DNA of 7,039 bases. Origin: Lachnospiraceae bacterium (lineage in GTDB: Bacteria > Bacillota > Clostridia > Lachnospirales > Lachnospiraceae). Of this stretch, positions 1 to 5,061 are shown in pieces; the stretch's first letter is position 1; the number at the start of each line of letters is the position of its first letter. The translations under genes were made by a program, and so were the position numbers. The notes under the pieces are model-generated. The model saw only the letters and a program-made list of their open reading frames with translations. It had not been told where the DNA came from and searched no databases. The stretch is taken from contig JAFTXF010000162.1 of assembly GCA_017461685.1 (NCBI GenBank), positions 1 through 7,039 on the forward strand, in the 5' to 3' direction.

Positions 1-278
1 ATGATTTATTATCCTTGCAGGGCTACGATATCGCAGAAAAGCACAGTGATTGCGGTTTGCTTATTTATGACAGGGAAAAAGAAGACGTTCATGCCGGCGG
101 CAGTGGGTGCGGCTGTAGTGCCACCATGCTGTCTGCTTATGTGCTGGAGAAATTAAAAGCAGGGGAGTGGAAGCGGGTGCTGTTTGTGCCAACGGGCGCG
201 TTGCTCAGTAAGCTTAGAAGCGAAGAGGGCATGACCATACCGGCCATTGCACACGGAGTGATATTTGAGAGTTGCTAG
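1..278 (+). CDS. spoVAD: Stage V sporulation protein AD (SpoVAD), 3' end only
   Basis: Partial gene: the frame is open from base 3 to a TAG stop at 276-278, and the 5' part lies before the window. The TTG at 15-17 is not a real start, because the upstream codons (Asp-Leu-Leu-Ser) continue the protein. The visible ~91 residues carry hallmarks of the SpoVAD C-terminus: HSDCGLLIYDR, the glycine/cysteine-rich HAGGSGCGCSA, KRVLFVPTGALLS, and a closing IPAIAHGVIFE. SpoVAD is a thiolase-fold protein of the SpoVA channel; it binds dipicolinic acid and is needed for its uptake into the developing spore and release at germination. In most clostridia spoVAE follows spoVAD directly, but here the next gene is convergent and unrelated. 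No in-frame damage is seen in the visible part. Family assignment is by recognition of these motifs. Confidence 0.93.
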   Translation, partial: DLLSLQGYDIAEKHSDCGLLIYDREKEDVHAGGSGCGCSATMLSAYVLEKLKAGEWKRVLFVPTGALLSKLRSEEGMTIPAIAHGVIFESC

Positions 279-314
279 TATATCGGTTACGAAATAACCG
301 GACCGATGTACTAG
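275..314. repeat. Inverted repeat overlapping the spoVAD stop codon, two alternative stems
   Basis: Arms 275-287 (CTAGTATATCGGT) and 302-314 (ACCGATGTACTAG) are complementary over 13 positions with one G-T pair. Inside lies a second, competing hairpin, CGGTTA at 284-289 with TAACCG at 295-300 and loop CGAAA. The segment 284-287 can pair with either of two ACCG copies (297-300, 302-305), so the two folds exclude each other in part. No T-run follows on either strand, so this is not a standard intrinsic terminator. It may stabilise or end the spoVA mRNA. Confidence 0.5.
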
Positions 315-330
315 TATCGCCTGGCGTAGA

Positions 331-367
331 GAGAAAAAGGCGGCAGTGAGAAAAATTCTTCTGCCGC
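331..367 (-). terminator. Rho-independent terminator of the ADP-ribosylglycohydrolase gene
   Basis: GCGGCAG at 340-346 pairs with CTGCCGC at 361-367. Inside, GAGAA (348-352) pairs with TTCTT (356-360) with one G-T pair and one bulged base. Read on the minus strand, the GC-rich stem is followed directly by CCTTTTTCTC, the expected T-tract. It lies about 20 bases past the TAA stop at 388-390. In the plus direction there is no T-tract, so it probably does not serve spoVAD well. Confidence 0.8.
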
Positions 368-387
368 TTACATGGTATGGTAAATAT

Positions 388-1911
388 TTATGCTTCGCAG
401 ATAAACTGTACCGGGATGTAAATCCTGCCCGGACGGTCATGTGCCACTACTTCCAGAATAACAGTGGTTACAGGCGCTGTAATAGGTCCGGCAGTAATAT
501 GAGCGGTACTGTAGGCATTTCCCAGACCGCAGTGATACTGATTTAAGAACATGGCAGTGCGTGTACCTGTGTCAATGCTCCAGCCTTCCGGTAAAATCCA
601 TCGAAGCTCCAGCCACAGCTGATTGCCTACAAAGCCAGAAATATTTTCTGCATGCAGCTTCAGCTCTCTGGTTTCCCCTTCTCGGATGCGAATGCCGTCT
701 TTTACATTCACCTGAATCTTCATAATGGCATTCTCACCGGTAAAGGTCTCAAAGCTTTCCGGATATTCATCTACAAAATTGTATGGCTTAATGGTCCAAA
801 CGCGGGTAGGGTGATCGTAAAGGGCATCACCTGTGCTAAGACTTATTTCGGCACCTTGGGCATACATATCAAAATTGCCTACCATAAATGCCGGCATCAG
901 GCGGCAGGTGCGCTCCGTGAGCTCGGTAACGGTTTTCGGAACTCGGATCATACTGGATTTCAGGTTCAAGGAGCAGGTCTTAATCTCATCTCCGATAGGC
1001 TCCAGCCATTTCTTGGGCAGTTTGGATGCACCAAGGATAATCCCCATGATGGAACCGAGCGTAGCAGCGGTACAGTCGCCGTCTTCCCCACAGCCGGCTG
1101 CAATACAGATACTGCGGCTGAAATCTCCTTCACCATAATACCATCCCAGAATAGTCAGTCCGATATTAGACGGTGCGTCATAGCCCCAAGGTCCCTGAGG
1201 AACATTATCAGGATTCGGGTAGCGCAGCTGTCCTCCGAAGGAACCCGGGATTTCGTTCAGAAGCTTGATTCTGGCTTCCTTCCAGGTAAGACCTGAGCGG
1301 TAACAGTCAATGGCCAGCTTGACAGCCTTTGCAATGCCGCAGTCCTGTGGAATATAGGAAAGTCCGATTCGTACCAGCTCTTCATAATCAGATTCCACAA
1401 AAGCTGCACTTTCCAACGCAGCAGTGAAAACCTCTGCATATACACCTTCATCTGCATGATCTACAATGGCATCCTGATAAGCGTAGCGAACTGCCAGCTC
1501 CGGATGGCCCGGCATCAGACAAGCCCAAAGCTCACTGCGGATCCAGGAACCGTTGGAGTCCTTGAAGGCATTACAAAAGCCGCCGGAAACAGGGGGTTCC
1601 AGACCCAGACGGAGATTGGTTTTGCCTACACCGTATTCTGCCCAGTTTGGCATAATGGTAGAAACCCAATATTCTGCCAAGATCTTGGCATCTACGGCAG
1701 TGCCGAAACGCTCGGCAGCACACAGCCAGGACAACTGCAGGTCCAAATCATCATTAGGCAGTGCACCTATGGAAAGATCATGGGTATAAAATTCCAGGTC
1801 AACCGCTTCTCTTTTGGCCTCAAAGGGTGCGCCCAGAGTTCCGCCGATGTTTTTTCCCAGCCAGCAGCCGTACACTTTGTCACGATATTCTTCTTTTGAG
1901 ATCGTCTTCAT
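388..1911 (-). CDS. ADP-ribosylglycohydrolase (DraG/ARH) family protein with C-terminal beta-rich domain
   Basis: 507 residues from the ATG at 1911. A strong AAGGAGG (1919-1925) sits 7 bases upstream; the frame stays open to 1989, but that extension runs through a palindrome and the probable transcription start, so it is not coding. Residues ~8-350 match the ADP-ribosylglycohydrolase fold. They show the opening GCWLGKNIGGTLGAP (15-29), an acidic pair NDDL (53-56) where the family usually has a T-D-D-T type motif, VDHADEGVY (150-158), and the metal-site region GEDGDCTAAT (275-284), corresponding to the usual GGDTDT. The metal-binding aspartates (54, 55, 277, 279) are present, but some neighbouring Thr/Ser positions differ. 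Residues ~395-507 look like a separate beta-sandwich, beyond the ~300-350 residues of a plain family member. No signal peptide, so cytoplasmic. Known members remove ADP-ribose from proteins or small molecules; many bacterial paralogues have unknown substrates. It lies downstream of an AraC regulator on the same strand. The exact substrate is not predictable. Confidence 0.88.
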   Translation of the reverse strand: MKTISKEEYRDKVYGCWLGKNIGGTLGAPFEAKREAVDLEFYTHDLSIGALPNDDLDLQLSWLCAAERFGTAVDAKILAEYWVSTIMPNWAEYGVGKTNLRLGLEPPVSGGFCNAFKDSNGSWIRSELWACLMPGHPELAVRYAYQDAIVDHADEGVYAEVFTAALESAAFVESDYEELVRIGLSYIPQDCGIAKAVKLAIDCYRSGLTWKEARIKLLNEIPGSFGGQLRYPNPDNVPQGPWGYDAPSNIGLTILGWYYGEGDFSRSICIAAGCGEDGDCTAATLGSIMGIILGASKLPKKWLEPIGDEIKTCSLNLKSSMIRVPKTVTELTERTCRLMPAFMVGNFDMYAQGAEISLSTGDALYDHPTRVWTIKPYNFVDEYPESFETFTGENAIMKIQVNVKDGIRIREGETRELKLHAENISGFVGNQLWLELRWILPEGWSIDTGTRTAMFLNQYHCGLGNAYSTAHITAGPITAPVTTVILEVVAHDRPGRIYIPVQFICEA

Positions 1912-1918
1912 ATGAAAA

Positions 1919-1925
1919 CCTCCTT
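1919..1925 (-). promoter_or_regulatory. Ribosome binding site of the ADP-ribosylglycohydrolase gene
   Basis: AAGGAGG on the minus strand, 7 bases before the ATG at 1911. It decides the start over the longer open frame. Its first three bases (1923-1925) are also the outer edge of the large palindrome 1923-2014, so folding of the leader could touch ribosome access. Confidence 0.85.
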
Positions 1926-2014
1926 GTATAATATTCATTATGCATTTGTGAAAATCGGTGGCTGTCGGCCGGCAGCCACCGATTTTCACAAACGTCTAAT
2001 AAATATTATACAAG
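1923..2014. repeat. 92-bp nested palindrome between araC and the ADP-ribosylglycohydrolase gene
   Basis: All parts share one centre (between 1968 and 1969). The inner arms 1945-1964 and 1973-1992 are perfectly complementary over 20 bases, and the central 8 bases (TCGGCCGG) add near-complete symmetry with a single G-T. The outer arms CTTGTATAATATT (1923-1935) and AATATTATACAAG (2002-2014) are perfectly complementary over 13 bases. The two 9-base segments between inner and outer arms match only at about half the positions. Neither side is followed by a T-run, so it is not a standard terminator. The right outer arm contains the -10 box of the minus-strand promoter, and the inner palindrome would be the very 5' end of that mRNA. 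It could be a 5' stabilising hairpin, a regulator site, or a small inserted palindromic element. Confidence 0.9.
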
Positions 2015-2033
2015 AAAATAAAGAATCTGTAAT
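2005..2033 (-). promoter_or_regulatory. Predicted sigma-A-type promoter of the ADP-ribosylglycohydrolase gene
   Basis: On the minus strand, ATTACA (2033-2028, 4 of 6 matches to TTGACA) is followed after 17 bases by a perfect TATAAT (2010-2005). The expected start of transcription is near 1998, a few bases before the inner palindrome. The enzyme gene therefore has its own promoter, even though it lies downstream of araC on the same strand. Confidence 0.6.
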
Positions 2034-2065
2034 TGGGGTAACATGACCGGTTTTTTAGGGAATTC

Positions 2066-2911
2066 CTACTTTTTTCTCCGGACACTGCCGGGAGATTCAT
2101 GATAAATTTCCTTAAAATGCTGGTAAAACATCTTGCTGTCTGTGTAGCCGCTTTGCAGCATAATATCATTGATAGGCAGGTCCGTGGTCCGAAGCAGGTT
2201 TCCGGCCCGGGCGATTCGTTTTTCTTTCACATACTGGGAAAAGCTTTTGCCGCAATATTTCTTGAGCAGCCGGCTCATATAATCAGGATTATAAAATCCC
2301 TTAGCGGCAATATCACCCAGTACAAGCTTCTCTGTAAAATGCTCGTTGATATATTCCACCACATCCTGCATGGAGTCTAAAAGAACCGTATCGGTGCCGG
2401 AATTCATTTTGCGGAGCAGCCAGGCAAATAAGGTCTGGGTACTGGCGCGCAGCACCGAAAGATATCCCGGATTTTTTTGCTCGTATTCCTGGAGCATGAT
2501 TTCAATCAAATGGTCAACTTTGGCAAGCTCTTCTTTGGGAAAGGTGACACACTGGACGGCACTTTCCTGCTTTCCGGAAAATTCCGAAAACATATTGTAG
2601 CAGAAAATGTCCAGGATACTTTCCACGTTTACAAGCTCTCTGCTGAAAAATTCCGGCTCCAGCAGAATGTGCACATAAGTCATGCTGTGCTTTGGAGTCA
2701 TGCTGTGGGTCTGACCGTAATCAATAAAAAGAAGGCTTCCATGAGATACCTGATACTCCCTGCCGTCAATAAACTGGCTGCCGCCGCCGGCCATGATATA
2801 TACTAATTCAATAAATTCATGCGTGTGAACAGGATATGTCGCAGAGATAACAGCCTTTTCAATTTTTATCCTGCCTTCATCACTTATCGTTTCTTTTTTA
2901 AAAAGCATCAT
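2066..2911 (-). CDS. AraC-family transcriptional regulator with N-terminal cupin domain
   Basis: 281 residues from the ATG at 2911. An upstream in-frame ATG at 2959 would add 16 residues, but it has no ribosome binding site and coincides with the predicted transcription start. The chosen ATG has AAAAGGAG with an 11-base gap, slightly long. Residues ~20-85 form the cupin-type sensor (YPVHTHEFIELVYI, then GSLLFIDYGQTHSM), with His29, His31, Glu35 and His69 where such domains often bind a ligand or metal. Residues ~182-280 are the AraC DNA-binding domain with two helix-turn-helix units: LGDIAAKGFYNPDYMSRLLK (~198-217), then a second around INDIMLQSGYTDSKMFYQHF (~247-266) and the family-typical FKEIYHESPGSVRR. 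It is likely to sense a small molecule, perhaps a sugar, and to control itself and the glycohydrolase downstream. The effector is unknown. Confidence 0.93.
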   Translation of the reverse strand: MMLFKKETISDEGRIKIEKAVISATYPVHTHEFIELVYIMAGGGSQFIDGREYQVSHGSLLFIDYGQTHSMTPKHSMTYVHILLEPEFFSRELVNVESILDIFCYNMFSEFSGKQESAVQCVTFPKEELAKVDHLIEIMLQEYEQKNPGYLSVLRASTQTLFAWLLRKMNSGTDTVLLDSMQDVVEYINEHFTEKLVLGDIAAKGFYNPDYMSRLLKKYCGKSFSQYVKEKRIARAGNLLRTTDLPINDIMLQSGYTDSKMFYQHFKEIYHESPGSVRRKK

Positions 2912-2963
2912 GGGTGTATATACTCCTTTTTGACGCTGCCGAAATTTATGAGTCGTCATGGAT

Positions 2964-2972
2964 ATTGTATCA
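2964..2972 (-). promoter_or_regulatory. Predicted extended -10 promoter element of the araC gene
   Basis: On the minus strand TGATACAAT gives an extended -10 (TG, one base, TACAAT). No good -35 box is seen at 16-18 bases, as is common for activator-dependent promoters. Transcription would start near 2957, which argues for translation from the ATG at 2911 rather than 2959. Confidence 0.45.
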
Positions 2973-3008
2973 AATTACCTTCAAATTGGCTAGTGCATTA
3001 TGCAGGAT

Positions 3009-3060
3009 AATTTGCATACGACAATTGGTATATGCAAATTGGCATATAACAATTTGCATA
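3009..3060. repeat. Three alternating copies of AATTTGCATA upstream of araC (possible operator array)
   Basis: AATTTGCATA occurs at 3009-3018, inverted as TATGCAAATT at 3031-3040, and direct again at 3051-3060. The first two copies are symmetric about CAATTG (3022-3027). A further inverted repeat, TATATGC (3029-3035) with GCATATA (3042-3048), overlaps the middle copy, and AATTGGTATATG (3023-3034) is echoed by AATTGGCATATA (3037-3048). The array lies roughly 50-100 bases upstream of the predicted araC start and just after the DUF2935 gene stop. The spacing of about 20-22 bases between copies is near two helical turns, which suits protein binding on one face. Neither side has a terminator T-run. 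Confidence 0.65.
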
Positions 3061-3077
3061 GGCAAAAGGTGCCGGGG

Positions 3078-3989
3078 TTAGCCATTTTGTTTTGTACTCT
3101 CTAACAATCGGATATAATGATTTGCTTCCCGGAGTACATGGTCTGCCAGAAGCGGAAGGATAATGGAGTCGATTTCACAGTTTAAGATTCCTTTCGTACC
3201 GGCCGCCTTAAAGTCACGGTATTTTAAGGTTTCTTCCAGAGAAGCTTCAGAAAGAGCCTGCAGTTCTCGGCGGTTCTGACAGTTTGCCCGGTTCAGAAGC
3301 TCTTTGTAGTCGATAGAAAATTCGTGAGCGGTTTTTATTAATTCTTCTTCACAAGGGTCTAACAGGCCACGGATAAATAATGCATGCTCCATCATAATCT
3401 GGTTCCAGAAGTTTTCGGTTCCAAGAAGTTCTCTGTAGGATACCTGACGGTTGTTCATCAGATTCTGGATGGTAGCGCGGTACAATTTGGCTTCCCGCTG
3501 AATGTGTTTGACAAGCAGCGGATAATTGGCGGTAAACAGATTGCCTGTATCCATTTCTCTGATAATGGCTTCTTTGAAGGCAATAAAATCATTGAGCAGG
3601 GGAAGGGAGCGGGCATTTAATTGGTGGACACGACGTACAATTTCCCGGTCTTCGTCCCGGGCAGGAGAGGCTTCCAGGTCTTTTTGCTTTTTGGTCAGAT
3701 CGGTATCAATTGCGACGCCGCTGAGGCAGGCAGTCCGCTCCTCGGCCGGAAGGGTAAATTCCGTAACCAATTCGTTGGAATTTAGAATATCGCAGTTAAT
3801 TCTTCCGTTACTGATAGCGATAACCTCTGCTAAAAGTTCTTCAAACTGCTGGCGGAAGCTTTCGGCATCTTCAATCCATTCGTTATTTATGCAGGGAAAT
3901 CCGGCTTCCAGAAAAAGCGCATGCTCCTTCATGATTCTGGCAAAAAACAAATGGGTTTCCAAAGACAGGGTTACATAACTTTGTGGCAT
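3078..3989 (-). CDS. DUF2935 domain protein, internally duplicated helical bundle
   Basis: 303 residues from the ATG at 3989, which has AAAGAGG (3997-4003) 7 bases upstream. A TTG at 3995 is only 1 base from that site and is rejected. The protein is a tandem duplication. LETHLFFARIMKEHALFLEAG (10-30) is mirrored by TENFWNQIMMEHALFIRGLLD (191-211), the DUF2935 signature. NYPLLVKHIQREAKLYR (155-171) is mirrored by ILPLLADHVLREANHYIR (277-294). Repeated acidic and histidine residues (Glu22-His23, Glu201-His202, His162/Glu166, His284/Glu288) sit on predicted helices and could bind metal in a ferritin-like bundle; that is inference. No signal peptide or membrane segment. The family is common in Bacilli and Clostridia and has no established function. 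It is transcribed alone, divergent from the ATP-grasp operon. Confidence 0.88.
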   Translation of the reverse strand: MPQSYVTLSLETHLFFARIMKEHALFLEAGFPCINNEWIEDAESFRQQFEELLAEVIAISNGRINCDILNSNELVTEFTLPAEERTACLSGVAIDTDLTKKQKDLEASPARDEDREIVRRVHQLNARSLPLLNDFIAFKEAIIREMDTGNLFTANYPLLVKHIQREAKLYRATIQNLMNNRQVSYRELLGTENFWNQIMMEHALFIRGLLDPCEEELIKTAHEFSIDYKELLNRANCQNRRELQALSEASLEETLKYRDFKAAGTKGILNCEIDSIILPLLADHVLREANHYIRLLESTKQNG

Positions 3990-3996
3990 AATCAAT

Positions 3997-4003
3997 CCTC
4001 TTT
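3997..4003 (-). promoter_or_regulatory. Ribosome binding site of the DUF2935 gene
   Basis: AAAGAGG on the minus strand, 7 bases before the ATG at 3989; it decides that start over the TTG two codons upstream. Confidence 0.75.
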
Positions 4004-4025
4004 AAATTTACATAGAACTTTTTAT

Positions 4026-4060
4026 ATTATATGCGCAGAGGGTAGACAGCGGGACTGTCC
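4026..4060 (-). promoter_or_regulatory. Predicted promoter of the DUF2935 gene with a palindrome in the -35 region
   Basis: A perfect TATAAT lies at 4031-4026 on the minus strand, but no TTGACA-like box is found 16-18 bases upstream. That place is occupied by overlapping palindromes: GACAG (4045-4049) with CTGTC (4055-4059), and GGAC-T-GTCC (4052-4060). A consensus -10, no -35 and a palindrome at the -35 position fit a promoter that needs an activator. This is inference. Confidence 0.4.
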
Positions 4061-4082
4061 GAGATAAAAAAGAAACATATCC

Positions 4083-4111
4083 TATACAAAATACCGGCAA
4101 AGTGATAAAAT
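4083..4111 (+). promoter_or_regulatory. Predicted promoter of the ATP-grasp / Mur ligase operon
   Basis: TATACA (4083-4088, 4 of 6 to TTGACA), a 17-base spacer, then TAAAAT (4106-4111) preceded by TGA, an extended -10. Transcription would start near 4118, so the in-frame ATG at 4115 cannot serve and the ATG at 4151 is favoured. Confidence 0.5.
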
Positions 4112-4133
4112 GAAATGGGTATAGTCGTGAAAC

Positions 4134-4147
4134 AGGAAGGGAAAAGG
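4134..4147 (+). promoter_or_regulatory. Ribosome binding region of the ATP-grasp ligase gene
   Basis: Purine-rich stretch with AGGAAGGG (4134-4141), 9 bases before the ATG at 4151, and a second AAAAGG (4142-4147) only 3 bases before it. The first copy has the better spacing. Confidence 0.6.
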
Positions 4148-4150
4148 AAG

Positions 4151-5059
4151 ATGCTGACAGGTTATATTATAGAGAAATACAGTTGCATGACAGGGGCGTA
4201 TACGTGTAACCGACTGGTGGAAGAGGCAGGCAGGCGGAATGTGGATTTGCGTATCATTGGTATTGCGGATGTGACAGTGGACAGGCCGGAAGGTGCAGAA
4301 CCGGAGAAAGCAGACGACTGCTGTGTAACCGGGAATGCAGCAGGTTATGCTGTTTATCACAAAGGGCAACCTTTGAAACCTTGCGATTTTGTAATTAATC
4401 GTTATAAATACGGTCATATCAAGGATGCCATAGGCAGGCTGGCGAAGTGCACTTATAATGATACGGATGCTTTCAACGCATACATTAACAAATATATACA
4501 GGTCTGCAATTTACGGTCGGAAGCATTTTATATGCCGAAGTTTCTGTTGGGGACTGCCCTGACGGCATTTTCAAGGGTTGCTGAACAGTTGGGGGTACCG
4601 TTTGTTGCAAAGGGGCTGGAAAGCTCTCAGGGGGCAGAGGTTTTTCTGATTTCCGGGGAGGAGGATTTTCGGGCGCTGGGGAAGCAATATCCGACAGACA
4701 AGGAATATTTGTTTGAAGAGTATATTGGCAGCAGCTACGGCAGGGATATCCGCTTTTACAGTATTCGTGGAGAAGTCATTGCCTGTATGACCAGGGAAGC
4801 GGTTAGCGGGTTTAAGGCCAATGTAGCATTGGGGGCCGGCGTCAGGGAGTACCCTATTGATGATCACATCAGGCAGGCGTCCAAAGATATTTATGCACAG
4901 ACCGGTCTGGATTTTCTGGGGATTGATTTGCTTTTCGGCAGGGATAAGCCGTATTTTTGTGAAATTAATGTGATGCCGGGCATTGAGGGTATGGAGCGTG
5001 CCACCGGTGTAAATGTAGCCGGGGCTATTTTGGATACGATTTTGGGAGATTATACATAA
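4151..5059 (+). CDS. RimK-like ATP-grasp carboxylate-amine ligase
   Basis: 302 residues from the ATG at 4151; an in-frame ATG at 4115 lacks a ribosome binding site and precedes the likely transcript. Residues ~1-120 form the N-terminal pre-ATP-grasp part (MLTGYIIEKY, NRLVEEAGRRNVDLRIIGI, FVINRYKY). From ~130 the ATP-grasp core is clear: VPFVAKGLESSQGAEVF with Lys154, EYLFEEYIG (185-193, adenine-binding strand), GRDIRFY (197-203), the basic Arg215, FKANVALGAG (221-230), GIDLLF with Asp259, and the metal-binding EIN (Glu271, Asn273). This pattern is that of the RimK/LysX/CofF group, which joins an amino acid (often glutamate) to a carboxylate through an acyl-phosphate. The core residues look intact, so it should be active. 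It is the first gene of an operon and is coupled to the Mur ligase 2 bases downstream. Substrate unknown. Confidence 0.9.
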   Translation: MLTGYIIEKYSCMTGAYTCNRLVEEAGRRNVDLRIIGIADVTVDRPEGAEPEKADDCCVTGNAAGYAVYHKGQPLKPCDFVINRYKYGHIKDAIGRLAKCTYNDTDAFNAYINKYIQVCNLRSEAFYMPKFLLGTALTAFSRVAEQLGVPFVAKGLESSQGAEVFLISGEEDFRALGKQYPTDKEYLFEEYIGSSYGRDIRFYSIRGEVIACMTREAVSGFKANVALGAGVREYPIDDHIRQASKDIYAQTGLDFLGIDLLFGRDKPYFCEINVMPGIEGMERATGVNVAGAILDTILGDYT

Positions 5060-5061
5060 AT

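Noticed and set aside
652..1296. Long plus-strand open frame (214 codons) opposite the ADP-ribosylglycohydrolase gene
   Set aside because: It is antisense to a clearly conserved protein, has no ribosome binding site, and its translation shows no family motif; it is a shadow of codon bias.
1456..1899. Plus-strand open frame of 147 codons opposite the same gene
   Set aside because: Antisense shadow; no start signals or recognisable domain.
1927..1932. TATAAT on the plus strand in the left palindrome arm, considered as a divergent promoter
   Set aside because: It follows from the symmetry of the palindrome; no -35 box is found 16-18 bases upstream and no plus-strand gene follows.
1912..1989. 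N-terminal extension of the ADP-ribosylglycohydrolase
   Set aside because: The 26 extra residues are encoded by the palindrome and the predicted transcription start region, and the strong ribosome binding site points to the ATG at 1911.
2041..2095. Symmetric T-rich stretch with GGAATTCC near the end of araC, considered as a terminator
   Set aside because: The stem core is short and AT-rich arms give no clear hairpin followed by a T-tract on the minus strand.
3526..3978. Plus-strand open frame of 150 codons opposite the DUF2935 gene
   Set aside because: Antisense to a protein with clear internal duplication; Ser/Arg-rich composition typical of a shadow frame.
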